NCBI GenBank assembly: GCA_963760405.1
Contig: CAVXCV010000009.1
Span: 248,001 to 312,000, forward strand
From: RYN-230 sp963760405
GTDB taxonomy: Bacteria > Actinomycetota > Actinomycetes > Streptosporangiales > Streptosporangiaceae
DNA: 64,000 nt
Direction of reading: 5' to 3'
Numbering within the stretch: position 1 is the stretch's first letter; every line of letters starts with the position of its first letter. The notes under the pieces were generated by a model, which saw nothing but the letters and a program-made list of their open reading frames with translations, was not told where the DNA came from and searched no databases. Shown here in pieces: positions 1 through 9,580 of the stretch. The position numbers and the translations under genes were made by a program.

Positions 1-202
1 GGCTGGCCACGAAATCCTTCATCGATGCACTGGGCAGGAACGTGCCCTCGTCGCCATGCTCCGCGACCAGGCTGTGCGTGCGCTCCGGCGACCGGTTGTG
101 CAAGGCGACCACGTGCCCGTGCCGGGCGAGGTTGCGCGCCAGGTTACGGCCCATCACCGCCAGCCCGGTGACGCCGATGTTCGCCTTGGTCTGCTGGGTC
201 AT
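1..202 (-). CDS. gnd: 6-phosphogluconate dehydrogenase, N-terminal part (runs off window)
   Basis: Only the first 67 codons are inside the window. The translation from ATG at 202 contains the NADP-binding Rossmann start 'IGVTGLAVMGRNLARNLA' followed by 'HNRSPERTHSLVAEHG', which is the signature of decarboxylating 6-phosphogluconate dehydrogenase. The family oxidises 6-phosphogluconate to ribulose 5-phosphate and CO2 in the oxidative pentose phosphate pathway, in the cytosol. A purine-rich GAGGAG ribosome-binding site lies just upstream of the ATG and supports this start. The gene is divergent from the carboxylesterase at 314. The catalytic domain lies outside the window and cannot be checked. 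Confidence 0.9.
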   Translation of the reverse strand, partial: MTQQTKANIGVTGLAVMGRNLARNLARHGHVVALHNRSPERTHSLVAEHGDEGTFLPSASMKDFVAS

Positions 203-313
203 GCATGGCTCCTCGGAAGTGGACCAACGTGCCGGCCGCGTCCCCACCCGCGAGAGTAGCCCACCTGGCCCGCCCCGGTTGTGCGGCCGGGGGCTCTGTG
301 CCACAGTGCCGGC

Positions 314-1840
314 ATGCCCCCAGAGGTACGCACCACCTACGGAATGGTCCGCGGCCAGGACGACAGAGGGGTGGCGCGGTTCCTCGGCGTTCCCTACGCG
401 GCGAGCCCGACCGGCGCCCTCCGCTTCCAGGCTCCGGCACCCCCGCCCGCCTGGGACGGGGTCCGGGAGGCGGACGCGTTCAGTGCCACCCCGCCCAAAC
501 CCGACTACACAGCCCCGTTCGATGTGCTGCTGGCCGAGCCGAGCATCCCCGGCGATGACTGGCTCACCGTGAACGTGTGGGCGCCATCGGCGGCGGTGCG
601 GGCCGCCAGTCCCGGCGGGGGTACCGCGGCCGCGGCCAGGTCAGCGCGGCCGGTCATGGTATGGATTCACGGCGGGGCGTTCAGCAACGGCAACTCGGCG
701 GTCGCCAGCTACGACGGCCATGCGTTCGCGCGGGACGGCGTCGTCCAGGTCACGGTCAACTACCGGCTCGGCGTCGACGGCTTCGCCTACCTGCCCGACG
801 CTCCGGCCAATCGTGGCTTGCTCGACCAGATCGCCGCGCTGGAATGGGTGCGCGACAACATCGCCGCCTTCGGCGGCGACCCGGCGAACGTCACCGTGTT
901 CGGTGAATCGGCCGGCGCGATGAGCATCACCACCCTGCTGGCCATCCCGCGAGCCCAGGGGCTGTTCGCCAAGGCGGTCACGCAGAGCGGCGCCGCGCAG
1001 GCGGCGGCGGTCCCGGCGGACGCCGCGCTGGTCACCAAGGAACTCGGGCTGGCCCTGGGCCTGGAGGCGACCGCGGCCAGCCTCGCCGCGCTGCCGTTGC
1101 CCAAGCTCATCGAGGCCCAGGTCGCGGTCAGGGACGCACTGACCGCACAGCCCGACCCGGCCCGGTTCGGCGCGAGCATCGTGTCCAGCGCGATGGCGTT
1201 CATCCCGGTCGTTGACGGCGACCTGATCCCGGAGCACCCGATGGCCGCGATCGCGGCCGGGGCCAGCGCCAGCGTGCCGCTGCTCACCGGCACCACCACT
1301 GATGAGTACCGGCTTTTCATCGTGCCCACCGGGATGGCCACGCAGATCAGCGCCGAGCTGCTGGCGGGCCTGCTGCCGGTGCTGGGCATCAGCCCGCAGA
1401 CGGCCGCGCTGTTCCAGGCCAACCGGGCCGGGGCCGCGCCGGGTGACCTGTTCGCCGCCCTGCTGACCGACATGTTCTTCCGGCTGCCCGCGCTCGCCGT
1501 GGCTGAGGCACGCAGCAGCGGCCCGGCCGCCACGTACGTCTACGAGTTCGGCTGGCCGAGCCCGGTCGGCGGGCTGGGTGCCTGCCATTCCCTGGAGATC
1601 CCGTTCGTCTTCGATAACCTCACCGCGGCTGGCACCGAGCTCGTGCTCGGCCCGCAGCCGCCGGGTGAGCTGGCTGACCAGATGCATCACGCGTGGATCG
1701 CCTTTGCCCGCACCGGTGACCCCGGCTGGCCTGCCTGGGACGAGTCCTACCCGGTCCGGGTCTTCCGCGCCGGCGGCACGGTCGAGCTGGATCCGCGCGG
1801 CGACGAGCGGCGCATCTGGGCGTCCGGCCAGCCGCGATAA
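314..1840 (+). CDS. Type B carboxylesterase / para-nitrobenzyl esterase family
   Basis: A 508-residue alpha/beta hydrolase of the carboxylesterase type B family, which hydrolyses carboxylic esters. The oxyanion-hole motif 'HGGAF' is at residues 119-123, the nucleophile is Ser199 in 'FGESAGA', the acid is Glu331 in 'TTDEYRLF' and the base is His425 in 'GACHSLEIPF', so the triad is complete. Length is normal for the bacterial family. The frame is open upstream to 281, but the ATG at 314 ('MPPEVRTTYG') is preferred because family similarity begins there. No signal peptide is visible, so a cytoplasmic enzyme is likely. The physiological substrate is unknown. Confidence 0.9.
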   Translation: MPPEVRTTYGMVRGQDDRGVARFLGVPYAASPTGALRFQAPAPPPAWDGVREADAFSATPPKPDYTAPFDVLLAEPSIPGDDWLTVNVWAPSAAVRAASPGGGTAAAARSARPVMVWIHGGAFSNGNSAVASYDGHAFARDGVVQVTVNYRLGVDGFAYLPDAPANRGLLDQIAALEWVRDNIAAFGGDPANVTVFGESAGAMSITTLLAIPRAQGLFAKAVTQSGAAQAAAVPADAALVTKELGLALGLEATAASLAALPLPKLIEAQVAVRDALTAQPDPARFGASIVSSAMAFIPVVDGDLIPEHPMAAIAAGASASVPLLTGTTTDEYRLFIVPTGMATQISAELLAGLLPVLGISPQTAALFQANRAGAAPGDLFAALLTDMFFRLPALAVAEARSSGPAATYVYEFGWPSPVGGLGACHSLEIPFVFDNLTAAGTELVLGPQPPGELADQMHHAWIAFARTGDPGWPAWDESYPVRVFRAGGTVELDPRGDERRIWASGQPR

Positions 1841-1882
1841 TCAACCGGGCCGCCGCCCGGCCGCCCGGGCGGGTCAGGGACA

Positions 1883-2695
1883 ATGGCCGGGATGGAACCC
1901 CGCAGCCCGGTCGCTGGCGCCACTGGAGCAGCCGGTGCCGCGCCGGCCGGGCCAGGGCCAGCCCTTGCCCCGCCACCCGGGCACGGCCGGGTGTTCAGCA
2001 CCGCACGGCTGGTGCGGAACACCGACGTCACCCCGGCCGGCCGCCTGCGCTTCGACGCGGTCGCCCGCTACCTCCAGGAGGCGGCCGAGGACGACCTGGC
2101 GGACGTGGGCTGGGACGAGCCCTACGGCTGGCTGCTGCGCCGGGTGGTGATGCAGGTCCGCGGCTACCCGCGGTGCGGCGACCTGGTCCGCCTGAGCACC
2201 TTCTGCTCGGCGACCGGGCCACGCTGGGCCGAGCGCACGACCACGCTGCAGAGCCCTGCTGGAGACCTGATGCAGGCCGCCGCGGTCTGGGTGGCCATCG
2301 GCCGGGATGACGGCCGGCCGGTGCCGCTCGGCGAGGCGTTCCACCGCTGGTACGACGCGTCGGCCCAGGGCCGCCGGGTGTCCGCCCGGCTGTCCCATCC
2401 TGGGCCACCCGAGCTGCCCGGGCCGCCAGCCGGGACGGCCTGGCCCCTGCGGGCCAGTGATTTCGATCTGGCCGGGCACGTCAACAACAGCGTGCACTGG
2501 GCGGCCGTCGAGGACATCCTGGCCCGGCTCAGCTGGCTTCCGGCCAGCGCTGAGCTCGAGTACCACCGCCCGATCCTGCCCGGCCACGACCTGCGGCTGC
2601 GCACCAGCCAGGCAGGCGGTGATGTCTGGGCCTGGCTGCTGAACGACACCCAGCGGATGGCCTCCGCGCGGCTCACCCGGCGGCCCGGCCGGTGA
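1883..2695 (+). CDS. Acyl-ACP thioesterase-like double hotdog protein
   Basis: A 270-residue protein with two hotdog repeats resembling bacterial FatA-type acyl-ACP thioesterases, which release fatty acids from acyl carrier protein. After a Pro/Ala-rich leader of about 35 residues comes 'VFSTARLVRNTDVTPAG', typical of the first hotdog; the second has 'DFDLAGHVNNSVHWAAVED', where His199 and Asn201 match the conserved catalytic-region HxNN pattern. The next gene starts with a GTG that overlaps this stop (GTGA), so the two are probably translationally coupled. ATG codons at 1883 and 1892 are both possible starts. Chain-length preference cannot be read. Confidence 0.82.
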   Translation: MAGMEPRSPVAGATGAAGAAPAGPGPALAPPPGHGRVFSTARLVRNTDVTPAGRLRFDAVARYLQEAAEDDLADVGWDEPYGWLLRRVVMQVRGYPRCGDLVRLSTFCSATGPRWAERTTTLQSPAGDLMQAAAVWVAIGRDDGRPVPLGEAFHRWYDASAQGRRVSARLSHPGPPELPGPPAGTAWPLRASDFDLAGHVNNSVHWAAVEDILARLSWLPASAELEYHRPILPGHDLRLRTSQAGGDVWAWLLNDTQRMASARLTRRPGR

Positions 2696-3360
2696 CCGCA
2701 CCGCGGCCGGCCGCCGGGCCGCCCGGCACGGGCGGACGGCCCAGGACGGCCGGCCCGGTCGGTTTCGACCTGGACCTGACACTGATCGACTCCGGCGCCG
2801 CGATCCTGGCCTCCTGGTCCGCGGTGGCCCGGGACACCGGCGTGCCCATCGACCTGTCCGCAATAGAACGGCGGCAGGGCGCGAAGCTCGAGGACGAGGC
2901 GGCCCGCTGGTTCCCGGCCGCCGAGCAGGAAGCGGCCGTGGCCCTCTACCGGCGGCACTACCTCGAGCTCGGCCCGCCGCTGACGAGCGCGCTGCCGGGC
3001 GCGGCCCAGGCCATCGCCGCCGTCAGGCAGGCCGGCGAGCAGGCGGTGATCGTCACCGCCAAGCATCCCGTCTCGGTCGGGCCCAGCCTGTACGCGGCCG
3101 GGCTCCGGGCCGACGAGATCTTCGCGCACGTGCACGGGCCGGAAAAGGCCGCGGTCCTGGCCCGCATCGGCGCCGCCGTGTACGTCGGCGATACCCCGGA
3201 CGACATGCGCGCGGCCGTCGCCGGGAGGGCCTACCCGGTCGGCGTGCCGACCGGCTCCTTCGGCCGCGACGAGCTGCTGGTGGCCGGCGCCCGGATCGTC
3301 CTCAGCTCCCTGGCGGCCTTCCCGCCCTGGTACGCACGGTTCCGGGCCAGGAGTCCCTGA
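2692..3360 (+). CDS. HAD-superfamily hydrolase (phosphatase-like)
   Basis: A 222-residue haloacid dehalogenase-type hydrolase. Motif I 'GFDLDLTLID' gives nucleophile Asp26 and acid/base Asp28, motif II-like 'AVIVTAKH' lies mid-protein, and motif IV 'VYVGDTPDDMRAA' supplies the Mg-binding acidic residues. The alpha-helical cap between motifs I and II fits subclass C1 phosphoglycolate phosphatase-like enzymes, but the substrate is not determinable. GTG start overlaps the stop of the thioesterase by four bases, indicating an operon. It ends directly against the convergent beta-propeller gene with no intergenic space. Confidence 0.87.
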   Translation: MTAPRPAAGPPGTGGRPRTAGPVGFDLDLTLIDSGAAILASWSAVARDTGVPIDLSAIERRQGAKLEDEAARWFPAAEQEAAVALYRRHYLELGPPLTSALPGAAQAIAAVRQAGEQAVIVTAKHPVSVGPSLYAAGLRADEIFAHVHGPEKAAVLARIGAAVYVGDTPDDMRAAVAGRAYPVGVPTGSFGRDELLVAGARIVLSSLAAFPPWYARFRARSP

Positions 3361-4974
3361 TCATGAGGCCGAGCGGCGGCGCCGGATCAGCCACGCCGCC
3401 CCGCCGAGCAGCACGACCGCCCCGGCGGCGATCCCGGCGACAGCGCCAGCCGGCAGCCCACCGCCGGACGCGGCGGGCTCGCTGGCTGGCTGGGTCGCGG
3501 CCGCCCCCGGCGCCGCAGAACCAGCGGTCGCCGTCCCCGGAGTACCGGCCGCCGTCCCGGGCGGGCCCGCGCGGAACGCGACGACCCGCTCGGTGGCCGC
3601 CGCCAGCAGCAGCCCGTCACCCGCGCTCGGGGTCGGGAAATGGTTGGCCACCCCGCCGATGGCGGCCTGCTGCCGGACCCGCCCGGTCGCCGGGTCGAGC
3701 CCGTACAGGATGCCGTCCTGGCCGATGGTCCAGACCCGGCCACCCGCCACGATCGGCGGCCCGCCCCCGGTCCCGGAGCTCCACAGCAGGTGCAGCGCGG
3801 GCGGGGAGGCGCTGACCCGGACCGCGACGGTCCCGCTGACACAGGGCAGGTACACCACGGCGCCGGACACCGCCACCCCGCCGTCGATGTCACCGTTGCA
3901 GGCCCCGTCGAGGCTGGCCAGCGAGCCGCCGATGCCGCCCAGGTGCGCGCCGTCGAGCAGGTAGGCGGTGGGTGACTTGCCGGCCAGCAGCACGTCGCCG
4001 TCGGCCAGCAGCGCCGGCTCGGCGGACATGTCCAGGTCCCGGGCGTTGTTCGCGGGCCAGTCGCTGGGCGCGAAGTACTGCAGCAGCCGCATGGTAGGCG
4101 ACAGTTCCAGCAGTGAGTCGCTGTCGTCGTAGTCGCGCCCGGCCGACTGGACCGAGCCGTTGCCGGCGCTGACCCAGACGTGCCCGTTGCTGTCCACCGC
4201 GGGCGCGGCCCCGCCCATCCAGATCGCGCCCTGCGACTGGCCCGGGCCGCCGTCCACGGTGAACATGGACGGCCTGCCGCCCGCCTCCGGCGCGGCCACG
4301 ACCCGGCCCCGGTAGCTGGCGCAGTCCCCGTCGTTCCCGCCGAACCCGAATACCACCTGGCCGCCCACCAGGGTCAGCCCGGTCCGCTGCAACAGCGCCG
4401 TGGTATCCGCCCCGGGCGGGTCCACGTGCTGGGTCATCGTGACCGCGCCGGACGACAGGGCCAGGCCCACCAGCGTGTGCGCGGGCGCGCCGTGCACCAG
4501 CTCATCGGCGACCACGAAGATCTCGCCCCGGGCCGGGTCCACCACCGGGGTGCCGGTGATGCCGACGGTGGGGCCGATATCCCCGCACGGCAGCGACGAC
4601 GCAGGCACGGGGGTCGCCAGGTGCCGGGACCACACCACCGCGCCGGTGCCAGCCGACAGGGAGTACACCGTGTCGTTCTCGGTCGCCACGTAGACCCGGC
4701 CGCCGGACACCAGCGGCTCGCCGTAGATCTTCCCGTCCAGCGCGGGCGAGGTCCAGGCCCGGCTGCCGGTCTGCACGGCACTGACGGCCCCGGCCACGCC
4801 ATGGCCCGCCGCGTCGCCGTGGTAGACGGTCCAGGAATCCGCGGCGGCCGCTGGGTCCGAGCCGGCCGTGCGCGTTGCCGCGCCCGCGTAGCCACCAGCG
4901 CCCAGCCAGCAGGCGCAGGCCAGCACGCCGGACAGCGCGGCCCGCCGCACCGGGCCGCGCGGCGTACGCCTCAT
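3361..4974 (-). CDS. Secreted, membrane-anchored PQQ-like beta-propeller protein
   Basis: About 537 residues. The N-terminus 'MRRTPRGPVRRAALSG' followed by a hydrophobic run ending 'GGYAGA' is a Sec signal peptide. The body has repeated blades of the type 'GRVYVATENDTVYSLSAGTG', 'GHVWVSAGNGSV' and 'GRVWTIGQDGILYGLDPATG', matching PQQ-binding-like (quinoprotein/BamB-like) propellers. A Thr/Ala/Pro-rich linker leads to one C-terminal transmembrane helix and an Arg-rich tail 'RRRRSAS', so the propeller should sit outside the cell. The frame is open to 5088 but the signal peptide fixes the start at 4974. No catalytic residues are evident; a binding or structural role is inferred. Confidence 0.8.
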   Translation of the reverse strand: MRRTPRGPVRRAALSGVLACACWLGAGGYAGAATRTAGSDPAAAADSWTVYHGDAAGHGVAGAVSAVQTGSRAWTSPALDGKIYGEPLVSGGRVYVATENDTVYSLSAGTGAVVWSRHLATPVPASSLPCGDIGPTVGITGTPVVDPARGEIFVVADELVHGAPAHTLVGLALSSGAVTMTQHVDPPGADTTALLQRTGLTLVGGQVVFGFGGNDGDCASYRGRVVAAPEAGGRPSMFTVDGGPGQSQGAIWMGGAAPAVDSNGHVWVSAGNGSVQSAGRDYDDSDSLLELSPTMRLLQYFAPSDWPANNARDLDMSAEPALLADGDVLLAGKSPTAYLLDGAHLGGIGGSLASLDGACNGDIDGGVAVSGAVVYLPCVSGTVAVRVSASPPALHLLWSSGTGGGPPIVAGGRVWTIGQDGILYGLDPATGRVRQQAAIGGVANHFPTPSAGDGLLLAAATERVVAFRAGPPGTAAGTPGTATAGSAAPGAAATQPASEPAASGGGLPAGAVAGIAAGAVVLLGGAAWLIRRRRSAS

Positions 4975-5100
4975 CGGGGGCAGCCCGCCCGGCCGTTGCG
5001 GATTCTTAGCATCTGCACAGGGTAGCGAGGGGCCGCGGGGCTCAGGCCCGCGCTGTTTCCCGGCCGCCCGCTTCCGGGCCGTCCGCAACCTCCGCCGGGC

Positions 5101-7115
5101 TCAGCCGTGGCATCCGGGCGGGCTCGGCGGGACGTCCAGCGCCGGGTTCCGGTCGAAGAAGCCGAACGGCTTGAGCCAGAACGACACCGTGTCCACCGGC
5201 ATCACCGGCCAGTCCTCGGGCCGGGGCAGGTGGTGGATGCCGAACACGTACCACAGCACCACGTCGGTGTCCTCGATCGGCCGGTTCTGCGCCGTCCACG
5301 CGGGCAGCCCGGCGTCCTCCTCGCTGTAGGCCGGGAACTCGCCACACGGCCAGCGCTCATCCGGCCGGTACGGGGTGACCCAGAGGGTGTGCTCGATCGC
5401 CCGGGCCCGGCGCAGCACCGGGGACGCCGGGTCCAGCAACGGCGGGAACGTCCCGCCTGGCACCAGCTTGTAGCTGACCGGGCTGCCGTGGGAGTTCCGG
5501 GCGCCCGTATTCACGACCTTCCAGGCCCGCTGGGTATGCCAGTTATTGTCCTGGATGCCCTCGGCCTCGGTGCGCAGCGGCGTCTCGCGCAGCAGGAGCC
5601 CCAGCCGGTACGGATCGCCCGGGTCAGGCGGGCTGGGCGCCGACTCGGTCGCGTACACCGTGTTGGCCGGGCCATCCACGTCCAGGTCCAGCCGGGCCAC
5701 GATGAAGTGCTGGTGGAACGGCGCGTAGGTGCGCTCGTCCACCAGCGTGCCCCACGGCGGCTGGCGGCCGGCCGGGAAGCTGGACGTCACCATCAGCCCG
5801 GTGGCGCGGATCTCGCACTCGATCGCGCCGTCCTGGTAGAACCGCCAGTACACCAGGTACTCGTAGTTCGCCACCGTGACGTGGAACGAGACCACCAGCC
5901 GCCGCTGGCGGCGCACCTCGGCGCCCAGGTCGCCGTCCACGTGTTTCCACAGGACGCCGTTGTCCTCCTCGTGGACGCAGATGGCCCGCGGGATCGTACG
6001 CGGCTGCCCGGCCGAGTCGTGCACCACCGCGTCCAGGTAGGTGATCTCGCCGAGGCAGTCGCAGCCGAGCTCGAGTGAGGTGGTCATGAACCCGAGCCCC
6101 CACTCGCCCACGTCGTACGCGGTGCGCCGGTAGTGGTCCGGGGTGGCGTCCCGGTACGGCACCACCATCTCGGCCAGGGACAGCCGGTGCGCCACTGACC
6201 GCAGCCGGTCACCGTCGCGGAACCCGACGGAGTGCAGGATCAGGCCCTCCCGGTAGTTGAAGCCAATCCGGAGTTCCCAGTTCTGCCAGGACAGCAGGCG
6301 GCCGTCGAGCCGGAAGGACACGCCCTCTGGCTGGGTGACCTGGAGCGGCCTGATTTCCCGCAACGGCTGGGGGATCAGGGACGGTGCGTACTCGCCCATG
6401 ACGTCGGGCAGGCTGAGCTGACCGGCCGGGATTGCCTCCGGGACGTCCTCGATCTCCAGCACGGCCATCCGGTTCAAGTCCACCACCGGGTGCAGGCCGC
6501 TGACGTGATGGGCGTACGGGTTCCCGTCTGGGCTGCCCCGGTACCACACGTCGGACCAGCCCAGCCGCAGTCCCTGGTAGTGCGCGGGGATCTGCGCGGT
6601 CGGGTAGGCCCACAGGTCGGTGAGCACCCGGCTCAGGTCGGTGATCCCGCGCCGGGCCAGGGCCGCGGCCAGCCGCGGGTCGGCACGCAGCATCTCGTCG
6701 CACTCGTGCCACTCGTCCACCGTGAGGTTCGGCTGCTGGCCCGGCAACGGCTGCCAGCTGAGCACGGCCGCCGCCACGGGGGCAGCGGCGTCCGTGTCCG
6801 CGGGCCCGGCGGCGCCTCCCTGGCTGCTCGGCGCTGCCCCCGCCGGGGCGGGCTCCGGGGCAGTCAGCGCCACCACGGCCTGATAGGCCTTGCCGTCGCT
6901 GCGGTTCCAGCAGGTCGCCAGCGCTTCCCGGGCCGCGGGCGGATGGCCCTTGGCCGGCTCTCGAGCTCGATCGAGGCGAACCGCCAGCCCGGGCCGGTCA
7001 TCCGGTCCCGGCGCAGCACCGCGGCGATCTCCCGGAACTCGCCGGCGGTCAGCGGGTCGAGCGGATGCCGGGTGCTGGTTCCGGTACCGTCGGAAACCTG
7101 CTGCGGGGTGCTCAC
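5101..7115 (-). CDS. Copper amine oxidase, interrupted by one frame break near 6960
   Basis: Copper- and topaquinone-dependent primary amine oxidase, which deaminates amines to aldehydes with release of H2O2. Visible signatures are the quinone-forming Tyr in 'VTVANYEYLVYW', the copper-ligand pair 'HQHFIVARLD', a third ligand in 'GIHHLPRPEDWPVMP' and the acidic 'ITYLDAVVHD' region. The true start is GTG at 7115 ('STPQQVSDGTG', GGAGG upstream), giving 'HPLDPLTAGEFREIAAVL', the standard N-terminus. After 'RFASIEL' the reading moves to another frame ('REPAKGHPPAAREALATC'). Restoring one C in CTCGAGAG at about 6958-6965 joins them perfectly. The mutation may be real or a sequence error; everything downstream is intact. 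Confidence 0.85.
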
Positions 7116-7346
7116 CGATCGCCTCCAAGATCCCGGGCCAACGTATCGTCATTACCCGGCGCGGCGCATCAGGTCACCTGGCGGATCCCGGCCAGTTCCC
7201 GGCCAGGCCTGAGCGAACAAGGTTTCGGTTAACCTCGGCATATGCCGATTCTATCGAATGCGTGTTTGACAGTCCAGGTGTTTGTGCGGCATCGTGGGCA
7301 CGCGCGCAACCACCGGCAGCCAGACCAATAGCCAGGAGGCACCCCA

Positions 7347-8000
7347 GTGGGTCAGAAGACCGTCAGGTTCAGCGACCTCAGCGGCGAGATCATCAGCTCC
7401 GGCGACACGCTCGCCCGCATCGTGATTCATGAGCACCCGGAACTCGGCGACACGGCCGTGGAAATCGAGGCGCTCGCCGACGAGACCCGGTCGATCGAGA
7501 AGGCCGCGCTCAGGGTGGCCGTGCTCGACCTGTACCTGCCCGGCGAGGACGAACCCCGGCGCGCGGTGCTGAAAGCCGACGCGTTCGACGCGCTGGCCTC
7601 CGACCGGCCGATGAGCGAACTGCTGCTCACCGCCCGCCCGGCCCGGCGGCCCGGCAAGGCGGTGTCGTCCAGCCAGCCCCGCGCCGACCGGGCCAACTAC
7701 GCCACGCTGGAGCACGCGGGCACCCCGCACAAGGGCCGGATCACCGAGGAGGAGCGGCGGCTGGTCCGCGAGCATTTCGACCAGATCAACGAGCGGCTGG
7801 CGGCCCAGGGCCAACGGGTCATCGACCTGGCCGATGAGGAGCAGGTGGACCGGTACGGGCTGGCCGGCCTGGCCGCGGAGCGGGCGGCCCGGCCAGCTGA
7901 CCTGGCCGCGAAGCGCGGTGCCGGGGTGGCCAATCCGGACGCTGCGCGGGCCGCTGAATTGGCCGATCTCGCCGCGGAGCAAGCCGCGATTTCGGCCTAA
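7347..8000 (+). CDS. Uncharacterised 217-aa protein
   Basis: I do not recognise this family. It starts at GTG 7347 behind a strong AGGAGG. Residues 1-90 are a beta-rich segment ('QKTVRFSDLSGEII', 'ARIVIHEHPELGDTAVEIEAL', 'RVAVLDLYLPGEDEPRRAVL'); residues 125-165 hold a charged helical segment 'ITEEERRLVREHFDQINERLA'; and the C-terminal 50 residues are Ala/Glu-rich and helical. The opening resembles the beta-strand start of Lsr2-like nucleoid proteins, and the position of 'GRITEEER' after a basic patch is also reminiscent, but this is a weak analogy. It is followed in the same direction by a small membrane protein. Confidence 0.6.
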   Translation: MGQKTVRFSDLSGEIISSGDTLARIVIHEHPELGDTAVEIEALADETRSIEKAALRVAVLDLYLPGEDEPRRAVLKADAFDALASDRPMSELLLTARPARRPGKAVSSSQPRADRANYATLEHAGTPHKGRITEEERRLVREHFDQINERLAAQGQRVIDLADEEQVDRYGLAGLAAERAARPADLAAKRGAGVANPDAARAAELADLAAEQAAISA

Positions 8001-8034
8001 GGCCCACGCCGCCCGGCCGGCGTAAGCTCAAGGT

Positions 8035-8265
8035 ATGTCTGCGATCGGCGTCATCATCATCGTGATCGCGGTGCTGATCGTGGCCGGGCTGATCAGCCTG
8101 GCGATCGTCGGCCGTCGGCCACAGCACCTGGCGTTCCGCGCCCAGAGCCGGTCCGCGCGGTTCGAGGCGATCCGGAAGGCCGCGGCCGAGGACGTCGCCG
8201 AGATCGAGGAAGGTCGCGAGGAAGTCCGCCCGGATGCGCCGGGCCTCCGGGAGGACGACCTCTGA
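8035..8265 (+). CDS. Small single-pass membrane protein
   Basis: 76 residues. Residues 3-27 ('IGVIIIVIAVLIVAGLISLAIVG') form one transmembrane helix, followed by a charged cytoplasmic tail with an amphipathic helix ('RFEAIRKAAAEDVAEIEEGREE'). It lies 34 bases after the unknown 217-aa gene in the same direction and may be cotranscribed. No family recognised; function unknown. Confidence 0.6.
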   Translation: MSAIGVIIIVIAVLIVAGLISLAIVGRRPQHLAFRAQSRSARFEAIRKAAAEDVAEIEEGREEVRPDAPGLREDDL

Positions 8266-8296
8266 CCGGGCCGCCGCAGGGCAGCCCGTGGCCGGA

Positions 8297-9344
8297 TCAG
8301 TCCCGCCGGAACTCCAGCAGCCGGTGCGGCAGCACTTTGGTCAGCGGGGTGGCCCGGACCAGCGAATAGCCGGCCGAGCCCATCAGCGCCTGATGCTCGG
8401 CCTGGGTCCGCTCCCGGCCGCCGAGGGACATCATCATGATCAGGTCCATGATGTGTGACAGGGACGGCTCCGGGCCGTCGGGCAGCACCCACTCGATGAC
8501 CAGCAGCGATCCGCCCGGCTGGCTGGCCCGGTAGCAGTTGCTGACGATCTTGCGCACCTGTTCCTCCGGCCAGTTGTGCAGGATCTGGCTGAGCACGTAC
8601 AGGTCGCCGCCTTCCGGGACGCCCGCCAGGAAGTCGCCGGCCACGATCCCGGCGCGCTCGCCGACCCCGGCCGCGGCCAGGACGGCGGGCGCCTCGGTCA
8701 GCGCTTCGGCCCGGTCGAACAGCACCCCGGTGGCCTCCGGCTGAGCGCCCAGCAGGTACGCGAGCAGTGTGCCGCGGCTGCCGCCCACATCCACGATGCG
8801 GCCGGCGGCCAGCGGCCGGAAGTCCGCCTCGGCCAGCTGGGCCACCAGCAGCGAGGTGACCCGGCTCATGGCCCGGCCGAACCACACCGCCTCGTCCGGG
8901 TGCTCCCGGAAATGGTCGTACAGCCCGCCCGGGGCGGCCGGGTTCACCGGCTCACCGGTGCGCACAGTCTCGGTGAGGCGGCAGGCGCTCACCCAGAACG
9001 GGGCGGCCAGGAAGCCGGCCGCCAGGCTGCCCGCCGCGGACGGGTCGCCGGTGCACAGCATCCGGGCCACCGGGGTGAGCGTGTACCGGCCCGCGTCGTC
9101 CGCGGATACCAGCCCGTACACCGCGGCTGCGGCCAGCAGCCTGGTCAGCATGGCCGGGGCGGCGCCTACCCGCGGCGCCAGCTCCGCCGCGGTCAGCGGG
9201 CCATCAGCCAGCTGGTCGGGCACGCCCAGCTGCGCGAACACCGAGGTCACCCGGCCCGCGTACATGCCTTCCAGCAGCCACACCAGCCGGCTGTCCGCAC
9301 CCCCCACCGAGAAATGCGTCGTATAAGAACAGGTCGTCGGGCAC
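8297..9344 (-). CDS. O-methyltransferase (PF00891-type), frame break near 9300
   Basis: SAM-dependent small-molecule O-methyltransferase of the acetylserotonin/plant-OMT type. Order: N-terminal winged-helix dimerisation region ('VTSVFAQLGVPDQLADGP', 'LLAAAAVYGLVSAD'), then the Rossmann core with SAM loop 'IVDVGGSRGTLL', 'GIVAGDFLAGVPEGGDLYVLS' and the 'QILHNWPEEQ' region with its catalytic-type His. The start is best placed at GTG 9344 with GAAAGGA upstream ('PDDLFLYDAFLGG'). That frame meets the main frame only if one base is removed from the six-C run at 9300-9305. Without it, translation could start at an internal ATG near 9265. It is divergent from the radical SAM gene. Confidence 0.8.
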
Positions 9345-9580
9345 GCTGCCTGGTCCTTTCGTCGCTGACATGACGGCCGGTGCGCTGGCGGCTGGTGCTG
9401 CTGTGCTCCAGCGGCCCGGCCCTCAGCTTGGTCCGCGCCACTGTCCACGTCCATGACCGTCCGGCGGAGCCCTTCGTTACCCAGCGCGGGGACCAACGGC
9501 CCTGGGACGGTCCGCCGCAGCCGGGCGAGGCTGGCGCTACGGCACTGGCCGCCGCCCGCAGACGTCCGGAGGTACCCGCC

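Noticed and set aside
9370..9456. A 28-codon frame upstream of the radical SAM gene as a peptide precursor
   Set aside because: No ribosome-binding site precedes it, codon bias is poor, and it overlaps the methyltransferase start on the other strand.
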